The notes beneath the pieces are model-generated. The model did no database searches. It was given only the letters and a program-made list of their open reading frames with translations, and was not told where the DNA came from. Both the position numbers and the translations under genes were made by a program. A stretch of 64,000 bases of DNA from Hymenobacter duratus (GTDB lineage Bacteria > Bacteroidota > Bacteroidia > Cytophagales > Hymenobacteraceae), in the NCBI RefSeq assembly GCF_014698995.1, contig NZ_JACWZZ010000001.1, positions 1,694,501 to 1,758,500 of the forward strand. Reading direction: 5' to 3'. This document shows positions 35,470 through 44,543 of the stretch, in pieces (position 1 is the stretch's first letter; every line of letters starts with the position of its first letter).

Positions 35470-36795
35470 ATGGCAACTCTGACGCAACATGAAGGCGTTA
35501 CGGCGGAATACCTGGAGGTTTCAGCCGGTACTCGTAAAAAATTCATGATGATTATTCTGGCTGGCGTATTACTGCTGGTTGTTGGATTAATCGTCGCTTA
35601 CCTCAACATCGGCGGTGAGCATCATGAAGGTGCAGCTGCTGCTCATGGCGCGGCTGGTGCCGGTCATGAAGGCACTGGCCATCATGGTAGCCCGCTCTGG
35701 CTCAAGCGCCTTATCGTGAGCCTGTGGCACAACAACGTGTTCTTCACGGGTGTCTCGACCATCGGTACGGTGTTCATGGCTATTCAGTACGTTGCCTATG
35801 CAGGCTGGTCAGTACTGATTAAGCGTGTGAACGAAGCTCTCAGTGCCTGGGTAGTGCCCGGTGGCATCCTGATGGTAGTTATCTTCTGCATCGGCCTCAT
35901 CAACCACGACATTTTCCATTGGACAATGCCTGGTATCATGGATAAGGGCAATGCTAACTACGACGCCCTCATTGCCGGTAAATCAGGTTTCCTGAATCTG
36001 GGATTCTATCTGGGCCGTATGATCGTCTTCATCGGCATCTGGGCCTACTTCACCAAGAAACTTCGCGACCTGTCGCTGGCTGAGGATCTGAACGGCGGTA
36101 CTGAGTACTTCCACAAGTGCATCAATGTATCGGCTCTGTTCCTCGTGCTGTACGCAGTATCCTCGTCTATTTCGGCCTGGGATTGGGTGATGTCGATTGA
36201 CACGCACTGGTTCTCGACGATGTTCGGCTGGTATGTATTCGCTTCGTGGTGGGTTTCGGGCATTGCTGCCACCACGCTGTGCACTATTCTGCTGAAGCAG
36301 GCTGGCTATCTGCGCTGGGTACAGGCGGGCCATCTGCACGACCTGGGTAAGTTCATGTTTGGCTTCAGCATTTTCTGGACCTACGTATGGTTCTCGCAGT
36401 TTATGCTGATCTGGTATGCCAACCTGCCGGAAGAAGCAGTCTACTTCAACCAGCGTCTTGGCGGGTTCAATGGTCAGTATACATGGCTGTTTTTCTTCAA
36501 CCTGCTCATCAACTTCGTCTTCCCCTTCTTGGTGCTGATGACGCGTGATGCGAAGCGTCAGATGATCATGCTTAAGATCGTAACCATTGCCATCCTCATT
36601 GGCCACTGGTTCGACTTTTATTTGATGATCATGCCTGCAACTATGCAGGAGAATAATGGGTTCATCATTGAGTTCGGCGTTGCATTGGTGTTTCTGGGTA
36701 GCTTCCTGCTACTCATGACCAAACGCCTCGCCCAGGCTTCGCTGGTGCCGTTGCATCACCCGTTCCTCGACGAGAGCGTTCATCATACCACCTAA
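35470..36795 (+). CDS. actF: ACIII NrfD-like membrane subunit ActF
   Basis: Second NrfD-type membrane subunit of ACIII, 441 residues with about ten helices. A soluble N terminus is followed by the first helix (about 25-45) and a His/Ala-rich loop. Conserved segments include HWFSTMFGWYVFASWWVSGIAATTLCTI, a long stretch with LHDLGKFMFGFSIFWTYVWFSQF and the run FNGQYTWLFFFNLLINFVFPF. ActF is usual but not universal in ACIII operons. It is the last act gene; coxB follows after 95 bp. Confidence 0.95.
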   Translation: MATLTQHEGVTAEYLEVSAGTRKKFMMIILAGVLLLVVGLIVAYLNIGGEHHEGAAAAHGAAGAGHEGTGHHGSPLWLKRLIVSLWHNNVFFTGVSTIGTVFMAIQYVAYAGWSVLIKRVNEALSAWVVPGGILMVVIFCIGLINHDIFHWTMPGIMDKGNANYDALIAGKSGFLNLGFYLGRMIVFIGIWAYFTKKLRDLSLAEDLNGGTEYFHKCINVSALFLVLYAVSSSISAWDWVMSIDTHWFSTMFGWYVFASWWVSGIAATTLCTILLKQAGYLRWVQAGHLHDLGKFMFGFSIFWTYVWFSQFMLIWYANLPEEAVYFNQRLGGFNGQYTWLFFFNLLINFVFPFLVLMTRDAKRQMIMLKIVTIAILIGHWFDFYLMIMPATMQENNGFIIEFGVALVFLGSFLLLMTKRLAQASLVPLHHPFLDESVHHTT

Positions 36796-36813
36796 TCTTA
36801 GACCTGAGTATTG

Positions 36814-36858
36814 AGAAGTGAGAAGTTAGACTGAACAGTATAACCATCTCTCACTTCT
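36814..36858 (+). repeat. Inverted and simple repeats between actF and coxB
   Basis: AGAAGTGAGA (36814-36823) is perfectly complementary to TCTCACTTCT (36849-36858), separated by 25 bases. Both flanks repeat GAGAAGTGAGAAG- and CTCTCAAATCTCACCTCT-type words, so this is a low-complexity intergenic element. It could form a weak stem in the mRNA. Confidence 0.55.
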
Positions 36859-36890
36859 GACCTCTCAAATCTCACCTCTTCCTTTACCTA

Positions 36891-37952
36891 ATGACTGCTC
36901 TTGGTATTCTGCTGGTGTTGGTGTTGCTGCTCGTCGTTTTCGGCTTGCTGTTTCGCCTCCAGATCCTGACCTCGATTTTCTCGGGCAGCTCTGCCCGTGA
37001 CTTCGGGATGAGCAACCGCGTCAATGCGGTGCTGATGATCCTATTCATGGTCATCGGTGGTGCGGCCTTTGCCTGGTCGTTCGGCGACAATTTCAACAAA
37101 ATGAATCCTCCTATTGCGTCGGTCCATGGCCACGCAACGGAGCGGATGTTCTGGACCACGATGATTATCATCGGCATCGTGTTTGTCCTGACCCAGGTTG
37201 CGCTGTTTGTGTACTCGTATAAGTATCAGCACAAAGAAGGCCGTCGGGCTTACTTCTTCCCGCACAACAACAAAATCGAAATCATCTGGACGGTGATTCC
37301 GGCCATCGTAATGGCAGGTCTGGTATTTGCCGGCTGGAAAGAGTGGACCCGCATTACTGGTCCCGCTCCCAAAGACTCGGTCGTATTGGAAGTGATGGGC
37401 AAGCAGTTCAACTGGCTGGTGCGCTACCCCGGTACTGACCAGAAGCTGGGTGTTGTGAACTACCGGCTGATTGATGCTACCAACGAATTTGGCTTTGATC
37501 TGACGGACAAGAGCGGGCTCGACGACTTTATTGCCGGCGAAATCCACGTTCCCAAAGGGCATCCGGTGCTCCTGAAGATCCGCTCGCGCGACGTGTTGCA
37601 CGCGGTGTATATGCCGCACTTCCGGGTGCAGATGTACGCCGTGCCAGGTATGCCTACCAAGTTCTGGTTCACGCCTACCAAAACCACGGACGAGATGCGT
37701 GCGCAGCTTGGCAACCCAAAATTCAACTACGAGCTAGCCTGCAACCAGATTTGCGGCCGTGGCCACTTCGCCATGAAACTGAACATCGTAGTGGATGAGC
37801 CAGACGATTATGTTGCTTGGTATGCCCAGCAAAAGTCGTTCTCGGAGCAGAATCCAGATGTATTAGCTTCTTTCAAACAGAAAGAGGAAAAGTTGGTTGT
37901 GAAAGAGGCTGCCGCTGCCGTAGCGACGCCCGCTACCAAAGCTTCGCTCTAA
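36891..37952 (+). CDS. coxB: Cytochrome c oxidase subunit II
   Basis: Oxidase subunit II that takes electrons from cytochrome c at its CuA centre. It has 353 residues and three hydrophobic segments (about 1-20, 42-62 and 85-105 before the EGRRAYFFPHN segment), and ends in a periplasmic cupredoxin domain. The CuA ligands are visible in MPHFRVQMYAVPGMPTKFWF and LACNQICGRGHFAM (Cys-x3-Cys, His, Met). No heme motif follows the CuA domain, so it is the aa3 rather than caa3 type of subunit II. It is cotranscribed with coxA (26-bp gap). Confidence 0.96.
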   Translation: MTALGILLVLVLLLVVFGLLFRLQILTSIFSGSSARDFGMSNRVNAVLMILFMVIGGAAFAWSFGDNFNKMNPPIASVHGHATERMFWTTMIIIGIVFVLTQVALFVYSYKYQHKEGRRAYFFPHNNKIEIIWTVIPAIVMAGLVFAGWKEWTRITGPAPKDSVVLEVMGKQFNWLVRYPGTDQKLGVVNYRLIDATNEFGFDLTDKSGLDDFIAGEIHVPKGHPVLLKIRSRDVLHAVYMPHFRVQMYAVPGMPTKFWFTPTKTTDEMRAQLGNPKFNYELACNQICGRGHFAMKLNIVVDEPDDYVAWYAQQKSFSEQNPDVLASFKQKEEKLVVKEAAAAVATPATKASL

Positions 37953-37978
37953 TTCAACGCAGTTAATCAACGCTTTCT

Positions 37979-39835
37979 ATGGCTGCTAATCTTTCCACTC
38001 AAGTGCAGGGCGGCGTCGGGGTAACCGAGCCGGGCATCTCGCACGAAGAGCACCTGCACCACGACGATCATCACCACGACCAGCACTGGCTGTTCAAGTA
38101 TGTGTTCAGCACGGACCACAAGGTGATTGCCAAACAATTCCTGATAACGGGTATTTTTTGGGCTATCCTGGGCGGTACCCTTTCCAGCTTGTTCCGTCTA
38201 CAGCTCGGCTGGCCGGAGGCCACGATGGAATGGCTGACGCCGGTATTTGGCAAATGGATCGAAGCCGGCAAACTCAGCCCTGATTTCTATCTGGCTCTGG
38301 TGACGATGCACGGTACTATTATGGTATTCTTTGTGCTGACTGCTGGCCTGTCGGGTACGTTCTCGAACTTCCTGATTCCACTACAGGTAGGAGCTCGTGA
38401 CATGGCCTCGGGCTTCATGAACATGCTCTCGTACTGGTTCTTCTTTGTATCGGGCATTATCATGTTCAGCTCGATGTTCATTGAAACTGGCCCTGCTTCA
38501 GCAGGCTGGACAATCTACCCACCACTGAGCGCCTTGCCACAAGCCATTCCCGGCTCGGGCATGGGTATGACGATGTGGCTGGTGTCGATGGCCTTGTTTA
38601 TCGTATCGCAGCTGCTGGGTGGTGTTAACTACATCACCACCGTAATCAACCTGCGTACCCGCGGTATGAGCATGAGCAAGTTGCCGCTCACCATTTGGTC
38701 TTTCTTCCTGACGGCTGTTTTGGGTCTGCTGTCGTTCCCGGTACTTTTCTCGGCTGCTTTGCTGCTGATCTTCGACCGTTCATTCGGAACGTCGTTCTTC
38801 CTTTCGGATATCTACATCGCCGGACAGGCTTTGAACCACACGGGTGGTTCGCCGGTGCTTTTCCAGCATTTGTTCTGGTTCCTTGGTCACCCGGAAGTAT
38901 ACATCGTTATTATGCCTGCTATGGGTATGGTATCGGAGATTCTGGCTACCAATGCCCGTAAGCCAATTTTTGGCTACCGTGCTATGATTGGCTCACTGCT
39001 GGGTATTTCCTTGCTGTCATTCGTTGTATGGGCTCACCATATGTTCGTGACCGGCATGAATCCTTTCCTGGGTTCGGTGTTCATGTTCCTGACGCTGATT
39101 ATTGCCGTGCCATCGGCCGTAAAGACGTTCAACTGGCTGGCTACTTTGTGGCGGGGTAATATCCGGTTCACTACCGCTATGTTGTTCTCGATTGGCTTTG
39201 TGTCGCTGTTCATTTCGGGTGGTCTGACGGGTATTATTCTCGGCAACGCGGCCCTCGATATCCAGATGCACAACACGTACTTTGTGGTAGCTCACTTCCA
39301 CTTGGTAATGGGTAGCTCGGCCTTCTTCGGTCTGTTTGCTGGTGTGTATCACTGGTTCCCGAAAATGTTCGGTCGTATGATGGACGAGAAGCTCGGTTAC
39401 ATCCACTTCTGGTTGACGTTCATTGGAGTGTACTTGGTGTTCATGCCAATGCACTACGTAGGTATTGCCGGTTTCCCCCGTCGTTATTACGCTTGGACAG
39501 GCTTTGATTCCTTCAGCCAGTTTGCTGACCTGAACAAATTCATCTCTATTGCTGCAATCCTGGCGTTCTTCGCTCAGTTTGTATTCATCTTCAACTTCTT
39601 CTACAGCATCTTCCGCGGCCGTCGCGCTACCGAGAATCCTTGGCGCTCGACGACTCTGGAATGGACTACGCCGCTGCACCCTGGCCACGGCAACTGGCCC
39701 GGCGAAATTCCAGCTGTGTATCGTTGGCCATACGACTACAGCAAGCCTGGTGCTGAAGAGGACTTCATTCCTCAGAACGTGCCTTTCTCGAAAACGCAGT
39801 CCTCGAATCTGCCTTACGAGAGCGAAATGGAGTAA
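37979..39835 (+). CDS. coxA: Cytochrome c oxidase subunit I
   Basis: Catalytic subunit with heme a and the heme a3-CuB centre that reduces oxygen and pumps protons. It has 618 residues and twelve main helices. Ligands and channel motifs are visible: MHGTIMVFFVLTAG (heme a His), WFLGHPEVYIVIMPAMG (CuB His and the cross-linked Tyr), VVWAHHMFVTGMNP (two CuB His) and MHNTYFVVAHFHLVMG (heme a and a3 His). The WFLGHPEVYI motif shows the A-type family with Glu near the D-channel. The N terminus is His-rich (HDDHHHDQH), of unknown use. A terminator follows. Confidence 0.97.
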   Translation: MAANLSTQVQGGVGVTEPGISHEEHLHHDDHHHDQHWLFKYVFSTDHKVIAKQFLITGIFWAILGGTLSSLFRLQLGWPEATMEWLTPVFGKWIEAGKLSPDFYLALVTMHGTIMVFFVLTAGLSGTFSNFLIPLQVGARDMASGFMNMLSYWFFFVSGIIMFSSMFIETGPASAGWTIYPPLSALPQAIPGSGMGMTMWLVSMALFIVSQLLGGVNYITTVINLRTRGMSMSKLPLTIWSFFLTAVLGLLSFPVLFSAALLLIFDRSFGTSFFLSDIYIAGQALNHTGGSPVLFQHLFWFLGHPEVYIVIMPAMGMVSEILATNARKPIFGYRAMIGSLLGISLLSFVVWAHHMFVTGMNPFLGSVFMFLTLIIAVPSAVKTFNWLATLWRGNIRFTTAMLFSIGFVSLFISGGLTGIILGNAALDIQMHNTYFVVAHFHLVMGSSAFFGLFAGVYHWFPKMFGRMMDEKLGYIHFWLTFIGVYLVFMPMHYVGIAGFPRRYYAWTGFDSFSQFADLNKFISIAAILAFFAQFVFIFNFFYSIFRGRRATENPWRSTTLEWTTPLHPGHGNWPGEIPAVYRWPYDYSKPGAEEDFIPQNVPFSKTQSSNLPYESEME

Positions 39836-39857
39836 CCGCCATCTGGCAACAACCCTG

Positions 39858-39890
39858 AAACGGGCCGCTGTACATACGGCGGCCCGTTTT
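39858..39890 (+). terminator. Rho-independent terminator after coxA
   Basis: Perfect 11-bp stem AAACGGGCCGC / GCGGCCCGTTT followed by T, 23 bp after coxA. It implies that ctaA and the downstream genes need their own promoter or read-through. Confidence 0.85.
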
Positions 39891-40012
39891 CATTGTGTGC
39901 CCATAGAAACTCCTGAAAGGAGTATTGCTGTGCCCTTAAAAGTCTGCGCTGTCATTACTCCGCCTGACGTTCTAAAGTCAGTGCGCCACAGAAACACGTG
40001 CAACAAGTATCT

Positions 40013-41101
40013 ATGATTCAACCTGCTTTTGTAAGCCGTTTCCGGTTCTTTGGTATCCTGACCGTCGTGGCAGTATATCTGCTGATCCTGGTAGGGGGTA
40101 TTGTGCGGAGTACAGGCTCCGGAATGGGCTGCCCAGACTGGCCGAAGTGCTTCGGAACCTGGGTGCCGCCTACGGATGTGAGCCAGCTCCCGGCCAACTA
40201 CAAGGAAATCTACACCGAGCAGCGAGTTGCGAAGAACCAGCGCATTGCTAAAACGCTGAGTGGCCTTGGATTCGAAGAGGTAGCCGCTCAGATTTTTGCG
40301 CACCCTACGCAGTTCATCGAAACTGATTTTAACGTTACTAAAACCTGGATTGAATATGTCAACCGGCTGCTTGGGGCACTAATTGGCGTGTTCATCTTTC
40401 TGGCAGTGGCGCTGGCCTTGCCTTACTGGCGTCGCGCCCCGGTAGTGTTCTGGCTCACGTTTGTATCCTTTCTGCTAACCGGATTTCAGGGCTGGCTGGG
40501 GTCCTTGGTAGTCTCCACCAACCTGCTTCCAGAAATGGTGACGGTGCATATGGCGCTAGCGCTGCTTATTGTGGCGCTGCTTATCTATGCCGTAGACCGT
40601 TCGCAACTGGCCAGAGAACAGCCAAGTGGAACCAATGAGGGTACACCTCAAGTCAGTCTAACGTTCTGGCTATGGGCTGCCCTTTTATTAACGTTTGGGC
40701 AGATTATGCTGGGTACCCAGGTGCGGGAGCAGGTTGATGTAGTGGCATCAGCTGCCAGCTACGCAAACCGTGCGGGGTGGGTAGAGCAGCTAGGTAGCAC
40801 GTTCTACTTACACCGGTCATTCTCCATCGTGCTGCTGTTGTTGAACCTCTACGTTGCTTCCCAACTGTATTCGACGCGTAACATCAAGCTGCAGCGGCTA
40901 GCCGCTGCTGTGCTGGTGCTGCTAGCCCTCGAAATAGTAGCGGGAATGGTGCTGGCCTACTTCGCATTGCCCGCAGCCGTGCAGCCCGTGCACCTGACAG
41001 TTGCTACTGTATTGTTCGGCGTTCAGTTTCTGACCATCATTCACTACAAGCGCCAGACGAAAGCTGGGCTTCAGGCCGGTAGTACGAGCGTTGTTGCGTA
41101 A
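40013..41101 (+). CDS. ctaA: Heme A synthase (Cox15/CtaA)
   Basis: Membrane enzyme that converts heme O to heme A for the aa3 oxidase, 362 residues and eight helices. Conserved segments: LVGGIVRSTGSGMGCPDWPKC with an essential Cys pair, WIEYVNRLLGALIG (heme-binding His position replaced by Asn-Arg as usual: the conserved His residues are TVHMA and FYLHRS and VQPVHLTVA), and QGWLGSLVVSTNLLPEMVTVHM. The ATG at 40013 is preferred over a GTG five codons upstream. It is followed by ctaB after 51 bp. Confidence 0.94.
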   Translation: MIQPAFVSRFRFFGILTVVAVYLLILVGGIVRSTGSGMGCPDWPKCFGTWVPPTDVSQLPANYKEIYTEQRVAKNQRIAKTLSGLGFEEVAAQIFAHPTQFIETDFNVTKTWIEYVNRLLGALIGVFIFLAVALALPYWRRAPVVFWLTFVSFLLTGFQGWLGSLVVSTNLLPEMVTVHMALALLIVALLIYAVDRSQLAREQPSGTNEGTPQVSLTFWLWAALLLTFGQIMLGTQVREQVDVVASAASYANRAGWVEQLGSTFYLHRSFSIVLLLLNLYVASQLYSTRNIKLQRLAAAVLVLLALEIVAGMVLAYFALPAAVQPVHLTVATVLFGVQFLTIIHYKRQTKAGLQAGSTSVVA

Positions 41102-41152
41102 CTTTGCGGCCCGGTTTGGAGTCCTTCCGCCGTCCGTGTTGTTCTATTCCTA

Positions 41153-42016
41153 ATGACCAAAGCCAGGGCGTATTTCCAGTTAATCAAGTTTCGGCTGGCA
41201 CTGACCGTAGCTTTTTCCAGCGCTATTGGTTACCTGCTGGGCGCTCAGGCTTTTGACTGGGGACGCGCATTGCTGGTGATGGTAGGAGGGCTGGCCGTGA
41301 CCGGCTCCGCAAACACCATCAACCAGATCTACGAAATAGATCTGGACAAGCTGATGAAGCGTACGGCCAAACGGCCGTTGCCATTGGGTATTCTAAGCGT
41401 ATCCGAGGCCTGGGTATTTGCAGTGGTGCTGGGAGGGGCAGGGCTAGCCATGCTGGCTTATTTCTTCAATCCACTGGCCGCGGCACTGTCGCTGATTTCG
41501 CTGATTCTGTACGGTTTCATCTACACCCCGCTTAAGCAGATTTCGCCAATCTGCGTGTTTGTGGGCGCCATTCCGGGTGGCTTGCCTCCCTTTATTGGTT
41601 GGGTGGCAGCCACCAATGCCCTTGTGGGCGCAGAAAGTGCCGGCGGCTGGATTCTGTTCGGAATCCAGTTTATGTGGCAGTTTCCGCACTTCTGGGCTAT
41701 TGCGTGGGTTCTGGATGATGACTACCGGGCCGCCGGCTTCAAGATGCTGCCATCACCGGGCCGCAAGGATCTGCGCACCGCTTTTCAGATCATGACCTAC
41801 ACCCTGCTTCTAATTCCCTTGAGCCTGCTGCCGCTACAGTTTGGTATGGCAGGTAAAACTTCGGCTCTGATTGCGGTAGTGTGTGGCGTTTTGTTTCTGA
41901 TGCAAACTTTTTACCTGATGCGCACTTGCACTAAGAAGGCTGCCATGCGCATCATGTTTGGCTCTTTCCTGTATCTGCCTATCGTGCAGATAGCCTTAGT
42001 TCTCGATAAATTGTAA
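41153..42016 (+). CDS. ctaB: Protoheme IX farnesyltransferase (heme O synthase)
   Basis: Membrane prenyltransferase of the UbiA superfamily that adds farnesyl diphosphate to heme B, giving heme O for CtaA. The 287-residue protein has about nine helices. The aspartate motif is NTINQIYEIDLDKLMKRTAKRPLP (N-x3-D-x3-D-x2-M-x-R-T type) and the second motif is DDDYRAAGFKMLP; YTPLKQISPICVFVGAIPGGLPP is also characteristic. Located between ctaA and the first subunit III gene. Confidence 0.96.
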   Translation: MTKARAYFQLIKFRLALTVAFSSAIGYLLGAQAFDWGRALLVMVGGLAVTGSANTINQIYEIDLDKLMKRTAKRPLPLGILSVSEAWVFAVVLGGAGLAMLAYFFNPLAAALSLISLILYGFIYTPLKQISPICVFVGAIPGGLPPFIGWVAATNALVGAESAGGWILFGIQFMWQFPHFWAIAWVLDDDYRAAGFKMLPSPGRKDLRTAFQIMTYTLLLIPLSLLPLQFGMAGKTSALIAVVCGVLFLMQTFYLMRTCTKKAAMRIMFGSFLYLPIVQIALVLDKL

Positions 42017-42068
42017 CCCGTCCTACCAGCTGCGTACTACGCAACTGATAGGCCATTGCCTGAAACCT

Positions 42069-42656
42069 ATGCAAAGCGTAGAAACTTTGGAAGAAAAAGA
42101 ACCCGGTACCGGCCTGCATCCTATGCGGCTGCTCCTGATTCTGATGATTGTGAGCATCATTATGATGTTTGCAGCCTTTACCAGCGGCTTTATTGTGCGC
42201 CGTGAAGAAGGAAACTGGCGCGAGTTCGACCTGCCAATCAGCCTGCTCTACAACACCATCGTTATTGTGCTGAGCAGCGCGACCATGCAGTGGGCGTACG
42301 CCTCGGCTAAGCGCGACGAGTTGGGCCGCGTGAAGCTGGCCATGGGCCTGACTGTGCTGCTGGGCCTCGCCTTTTTGGTAGGACAATGGTTCTCTTGGGC
42401 CGATTTAGTGGCTGGCCGGACATATTTTGGGGGCGTAGATGCCAACCCTTCGGGCTCATTTGTGTATGTATTGATGGGCGTGCACGGTTTTCACCTCATC
42501 ACCGGGCTGATTTTTCTCGCAAAAACATACCTGAAAACACTTCGCTATCAGGTGCATTCGCGGCAAATGATGCCTATTGCCAACTGCACCATCTATTGGC
42601 ACTTCCTCGGCGCGCTTTGGTTGTACCTGTATTTGTTCCTACTTTTGAACCACTAG
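42069..42656 (+). CDS. Heme-copper oxidase subunit III (first copy)
   Basis: A 195-residue member of the subunit III family with about five helices: EPGTGLHPMRLLLILMI at the start, then LYNTIVIVLSSATMQWAYASAKRDE and the conserved GVHGFHLITGLIFLAKTY, and NCTIYWHFLGALWLYLYLFLLL at the end. Bacteroidota oxidase clusters commonly have two subunit III genes in tandem. Structural subunit likely needed for oxidase stability. The next gene follows after 21 bp. Confidence 0.92.
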   Translation: MQSVETLEEKEPGTGLHPMRLLLILMIVSIIMMFAAFTSGFIVRREEGNWREFDLPISLLYNTIVIVLSSATMQWAYASAKRDELGRVKLAMGLTVLLGLAFLVGQWFSWADLVAGRTYFGGVDANPSGSFVYVLMGVHGFHLITGLIFLAKTYLKTLRYQVHSRQMMPIANCTIYWHFLGALWLYLYLFLLLNH

Positions 42657-42677
42657 TTTCGTCTTACCCCGCACTTT

Positions 42678-43454
42678 ATGTCCACCATTTCCACGACGCA
42701 GCCTCTCTCCTCTGCCGACGCCGCTGACCGGCCGCGTAGCGGCAACTGGGACGGAGGCAATGAGCCCTTCAAGGCCAGCTACGGCAAGCTGATGATGTGG
42801 TTCTTCCTGTTGTCGGACGCTTTCACGTTCGCCGCCTTCCTGACCACGTACGGCCTGATCCGTCACCGCTACCCGGCTTTTGATGCCGCTGCCGGCAAAG
42901 TCTTCGAATTTTCGACGGCATACTGGCCCGTTCCGGACAAGGTATTCGACGGTTTTCCGGGCCTGCATGGGCAGAGTGTGCCACTGGGCTTTGTGGCCTT
43001 GATGACGATGATTCTTATCTTCAGCTCCGTGACGATGGTACTGGCCGTAGAAGCCGGCCACCGCATGGACAAGAAGGATGTGCAGAAATGGCTGCTCTGG
43101 ACGATTCTGTTTGGGGCTACTTTCCTCGGCTCACAGGCTTGGGAATGGAGCCACTTCATCCACGGCACCGACGAAGGTACCAAAATGCTGGACGGTACTA
43201 CCGTGTATGGCGCCAACCTGGCGGTCAACCAATATGGCCCGGTGCTTTTTGCAGACCTGTTCTTCTTTATCACGGGTTTCCACGGTACACACGTATTCTC
43301 CGGCGTCTGCCTGCTGGTCTGGTCTTTCATTGCTACTACCAACGGCACGTTTGAGAAGCGCGGCCACTACGAGATGGTAGAGAAAATCGGCCTGTACTGG
43401 CACTTCGTAGACCTTGTGTGGGTGTTCGTTTTCACCTTCTTCTACCTCGTATAA
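42678..43454 (+). CDS. Heme-copper oxidase subunit III (second copy)
   Basis: A 258-residue subunit III with a longer N terminus (STISTTQPLSSADAADRP) and the characteristic lines FLLSDAFTFAAFLTTYGLIRHRYPAF, SSVTMVLAVEAGHRMDKKD, FITGFHGTHVFSGVCLLVW and EKIGLYWHFVDLVWVFVFTFFYLV (the last is the C-terminal signature of subunit III). A loop of about 60 residues with extra sequence (WPVPDKVFDGFPGLHGQSVPLG) lies in the middle. A small stem-loop (43481-43497) separates it from the subunit IV gene. Confidence 0.95.
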   Translation: MSTISTTQPLSSADAADRPRSGNWDGGNEPFKASYGKLMMWFFLLSDAFTFAAFLTTYGLIRHRYPAFDAAAGKVFEFSTAYWPVPDKVFDGFPGLHGQSVPLGFVALMTMILIFSSVTMVLAVEAGHRMDKKDVQKWLLWTILFGATFLGSQAWEWSHFIHGTDEGTKMLDGTTVYGANLAVNQYGPVLFADLFFFITGFHGTHVFSGVCLLVWSFIATTNGTFEKRGHYEMVEKIGLYWHFVDLVWVFVFTFFYLV

Positions 43455-43480
43455 TTCCACGGGTGGCAGAGCTACTAGGC

Positions 43481-43497
43481 GCGGCTGAATAAGCCGC
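43481..43497 (+). repeat. Small stem-loop before the subunit IV gene
   Basis: GCGGCT/AGCCGC (43481-43486 with 43492-43497), a 6-bp stem with 5-nt loop, in the 80-bp gap. No T-run; another of the intercistronic stems of this cluster. Confidence 0.5.
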
Positions 43498-43534
43498 TGC
43501 TTCCTGCTCCCGCTACTCAGTTACTTCCTGTACC

Positions 43535-43876
43535 ATGGCTAATCACGTAGGCACCGAGCATACGACGCATACCGGCGAGATTCCAAAACCGAATACCGGC
43601 TGGATCTGGAAAACCTTCTTCGTGCTGGTAGGTATTACGGCACTCGAATTTGTGTTCGTATTCCTGATGGACCCGGGCACGCTCCGCAACGCCATCTTCA
43701 TCATCCTCACGATTTTCAAAGCCTTCTTCATTGTGGCTGAATTCATGCACCTGAAGCATGAAGTGAAATCGTTGATCTGGACCATCCTCATTCCGATGGC
43801 GCTGCTCGTATGGCTGCTCATCGCCCTGATTACGGAGGGTTCATATCAGAACTCGTTCTGGAACGTATTCAACTAA
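43535..43876 (+). CDS. Cytochrome c oxidase subunit IV-like membrane protein
   Basis: A 113-residue subunit with three membrane helices (about 21-42, 51-69 and 80-99). The first contains WKTFFVLVGITALEFVFVFLMD, then TIFKAFFIVAEFMHLKHEVKSL with the family motif FMHL, and a last helix LIWTILIPMALLVWLLIALITEG. It is a small accessory subunit of bacterial oxidases. The sco gene starts 4 bp later. Confidence 0.92.
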   Translation: MANHVGTEHTTHTGEIPKPNTGWIWKTFFVLVGITALEFVFVFLMDPGTLRNAIFIILTIFKAFFIVAEFMHLKHEVKSLIWTILIPMALLVWLLIALITEGSYQNSFWNVFN

Positions 43877-43880
43877 TTTC

Positions 43881-44543
43881 ATGAGGCCCAAACACGTCCT
43901 GTTGTTGGGCCTCATGCTGTTGGTCCCGGTGCTGGCTTTCGTGTTTCTATACACTTTCGGCACCAACCGTTACGCGCTGCCCACTTTCCTGCCCGACCGT
44001 GTCGATTCGACACTGGTGGAAGGAAAGTGGCGGCGCGATACTGTTTTTCACCAGTTGGCTGATTTTCGGTTTGCTTCACAGTCGGGCCGCGAGATTACGC
44101 AGCAGGATGTGGGCGGCGGTGTGTACGTTGCCAACTTCTTCTTCGCCACCTGCCCTGGTGCCTGCCCCCGCATGAATAGCCAGATGGCCCGGGTACAGGA
44201 AAAGTTCCGGCACGAGCCGCGCGTGAAGCTGGTATCCTATACCGTAGATCCGGCCCACGACTCCGTAGCGGTACTGGAGCGCTACGCCGAGCAGTATGGC
44301 GCCATTGCCGGCAAATGGTTTTTCCTGACCGGTGACAAAACCGCGCTTTACCGGTTAGCTACGGAAGAGTTTCGACTTGATGCTCCTATTGGGGCCGGCC
44401 CTGGCATTGTGCACAGCCAGAACCTGTACCTCGTAGACCGGGAACATCGTGTGCGGGGCATCTATGACGGAATGAAACCTAAAGACGTTGAACGTCTGAT
44501 GACGGAAATCAACGTGCTGTTGTACACTTATGAACACGAATAG
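43881..44543 (+). CDS. SCO family copper chaperone
   Basis: Membrane-anchored thioredoxin-like protein of 220 residues that delivers copper to the CuA site of subunit II. One N-terminal helix (5-24) is followed by the domain with CPGAC (Cys91, Cys95) and a conserved His in GPGIVHSQNLYLVD (about 179), the three copper ligands of Sco proteins. Its 3' end overlaps the DUF420 gene by 14 bp. It lies with heme A synthesis and oxidase genes, which fits a role in oxidase assembly. Confidence 0.96.
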   Translation: MRPKHVLLLGLMLLVPVLAFVFLYTFGTNRYALPTFLPDRVDSTLVEGKWRRDTVFHQLADFRFASQSGREITQQDVGGGVYVANFFFATCPGACPRMNSQMARVQEKFRHEPRVKLVSYTVDPAHDSVAVLERYAEQYGAIAGKWFFLTGDKTALYRLATEEFRLDAPIGAGPGIVHSQNLYLVDREHRVRGIYDGMKPKDVERLMTEINVLLYTYEHE

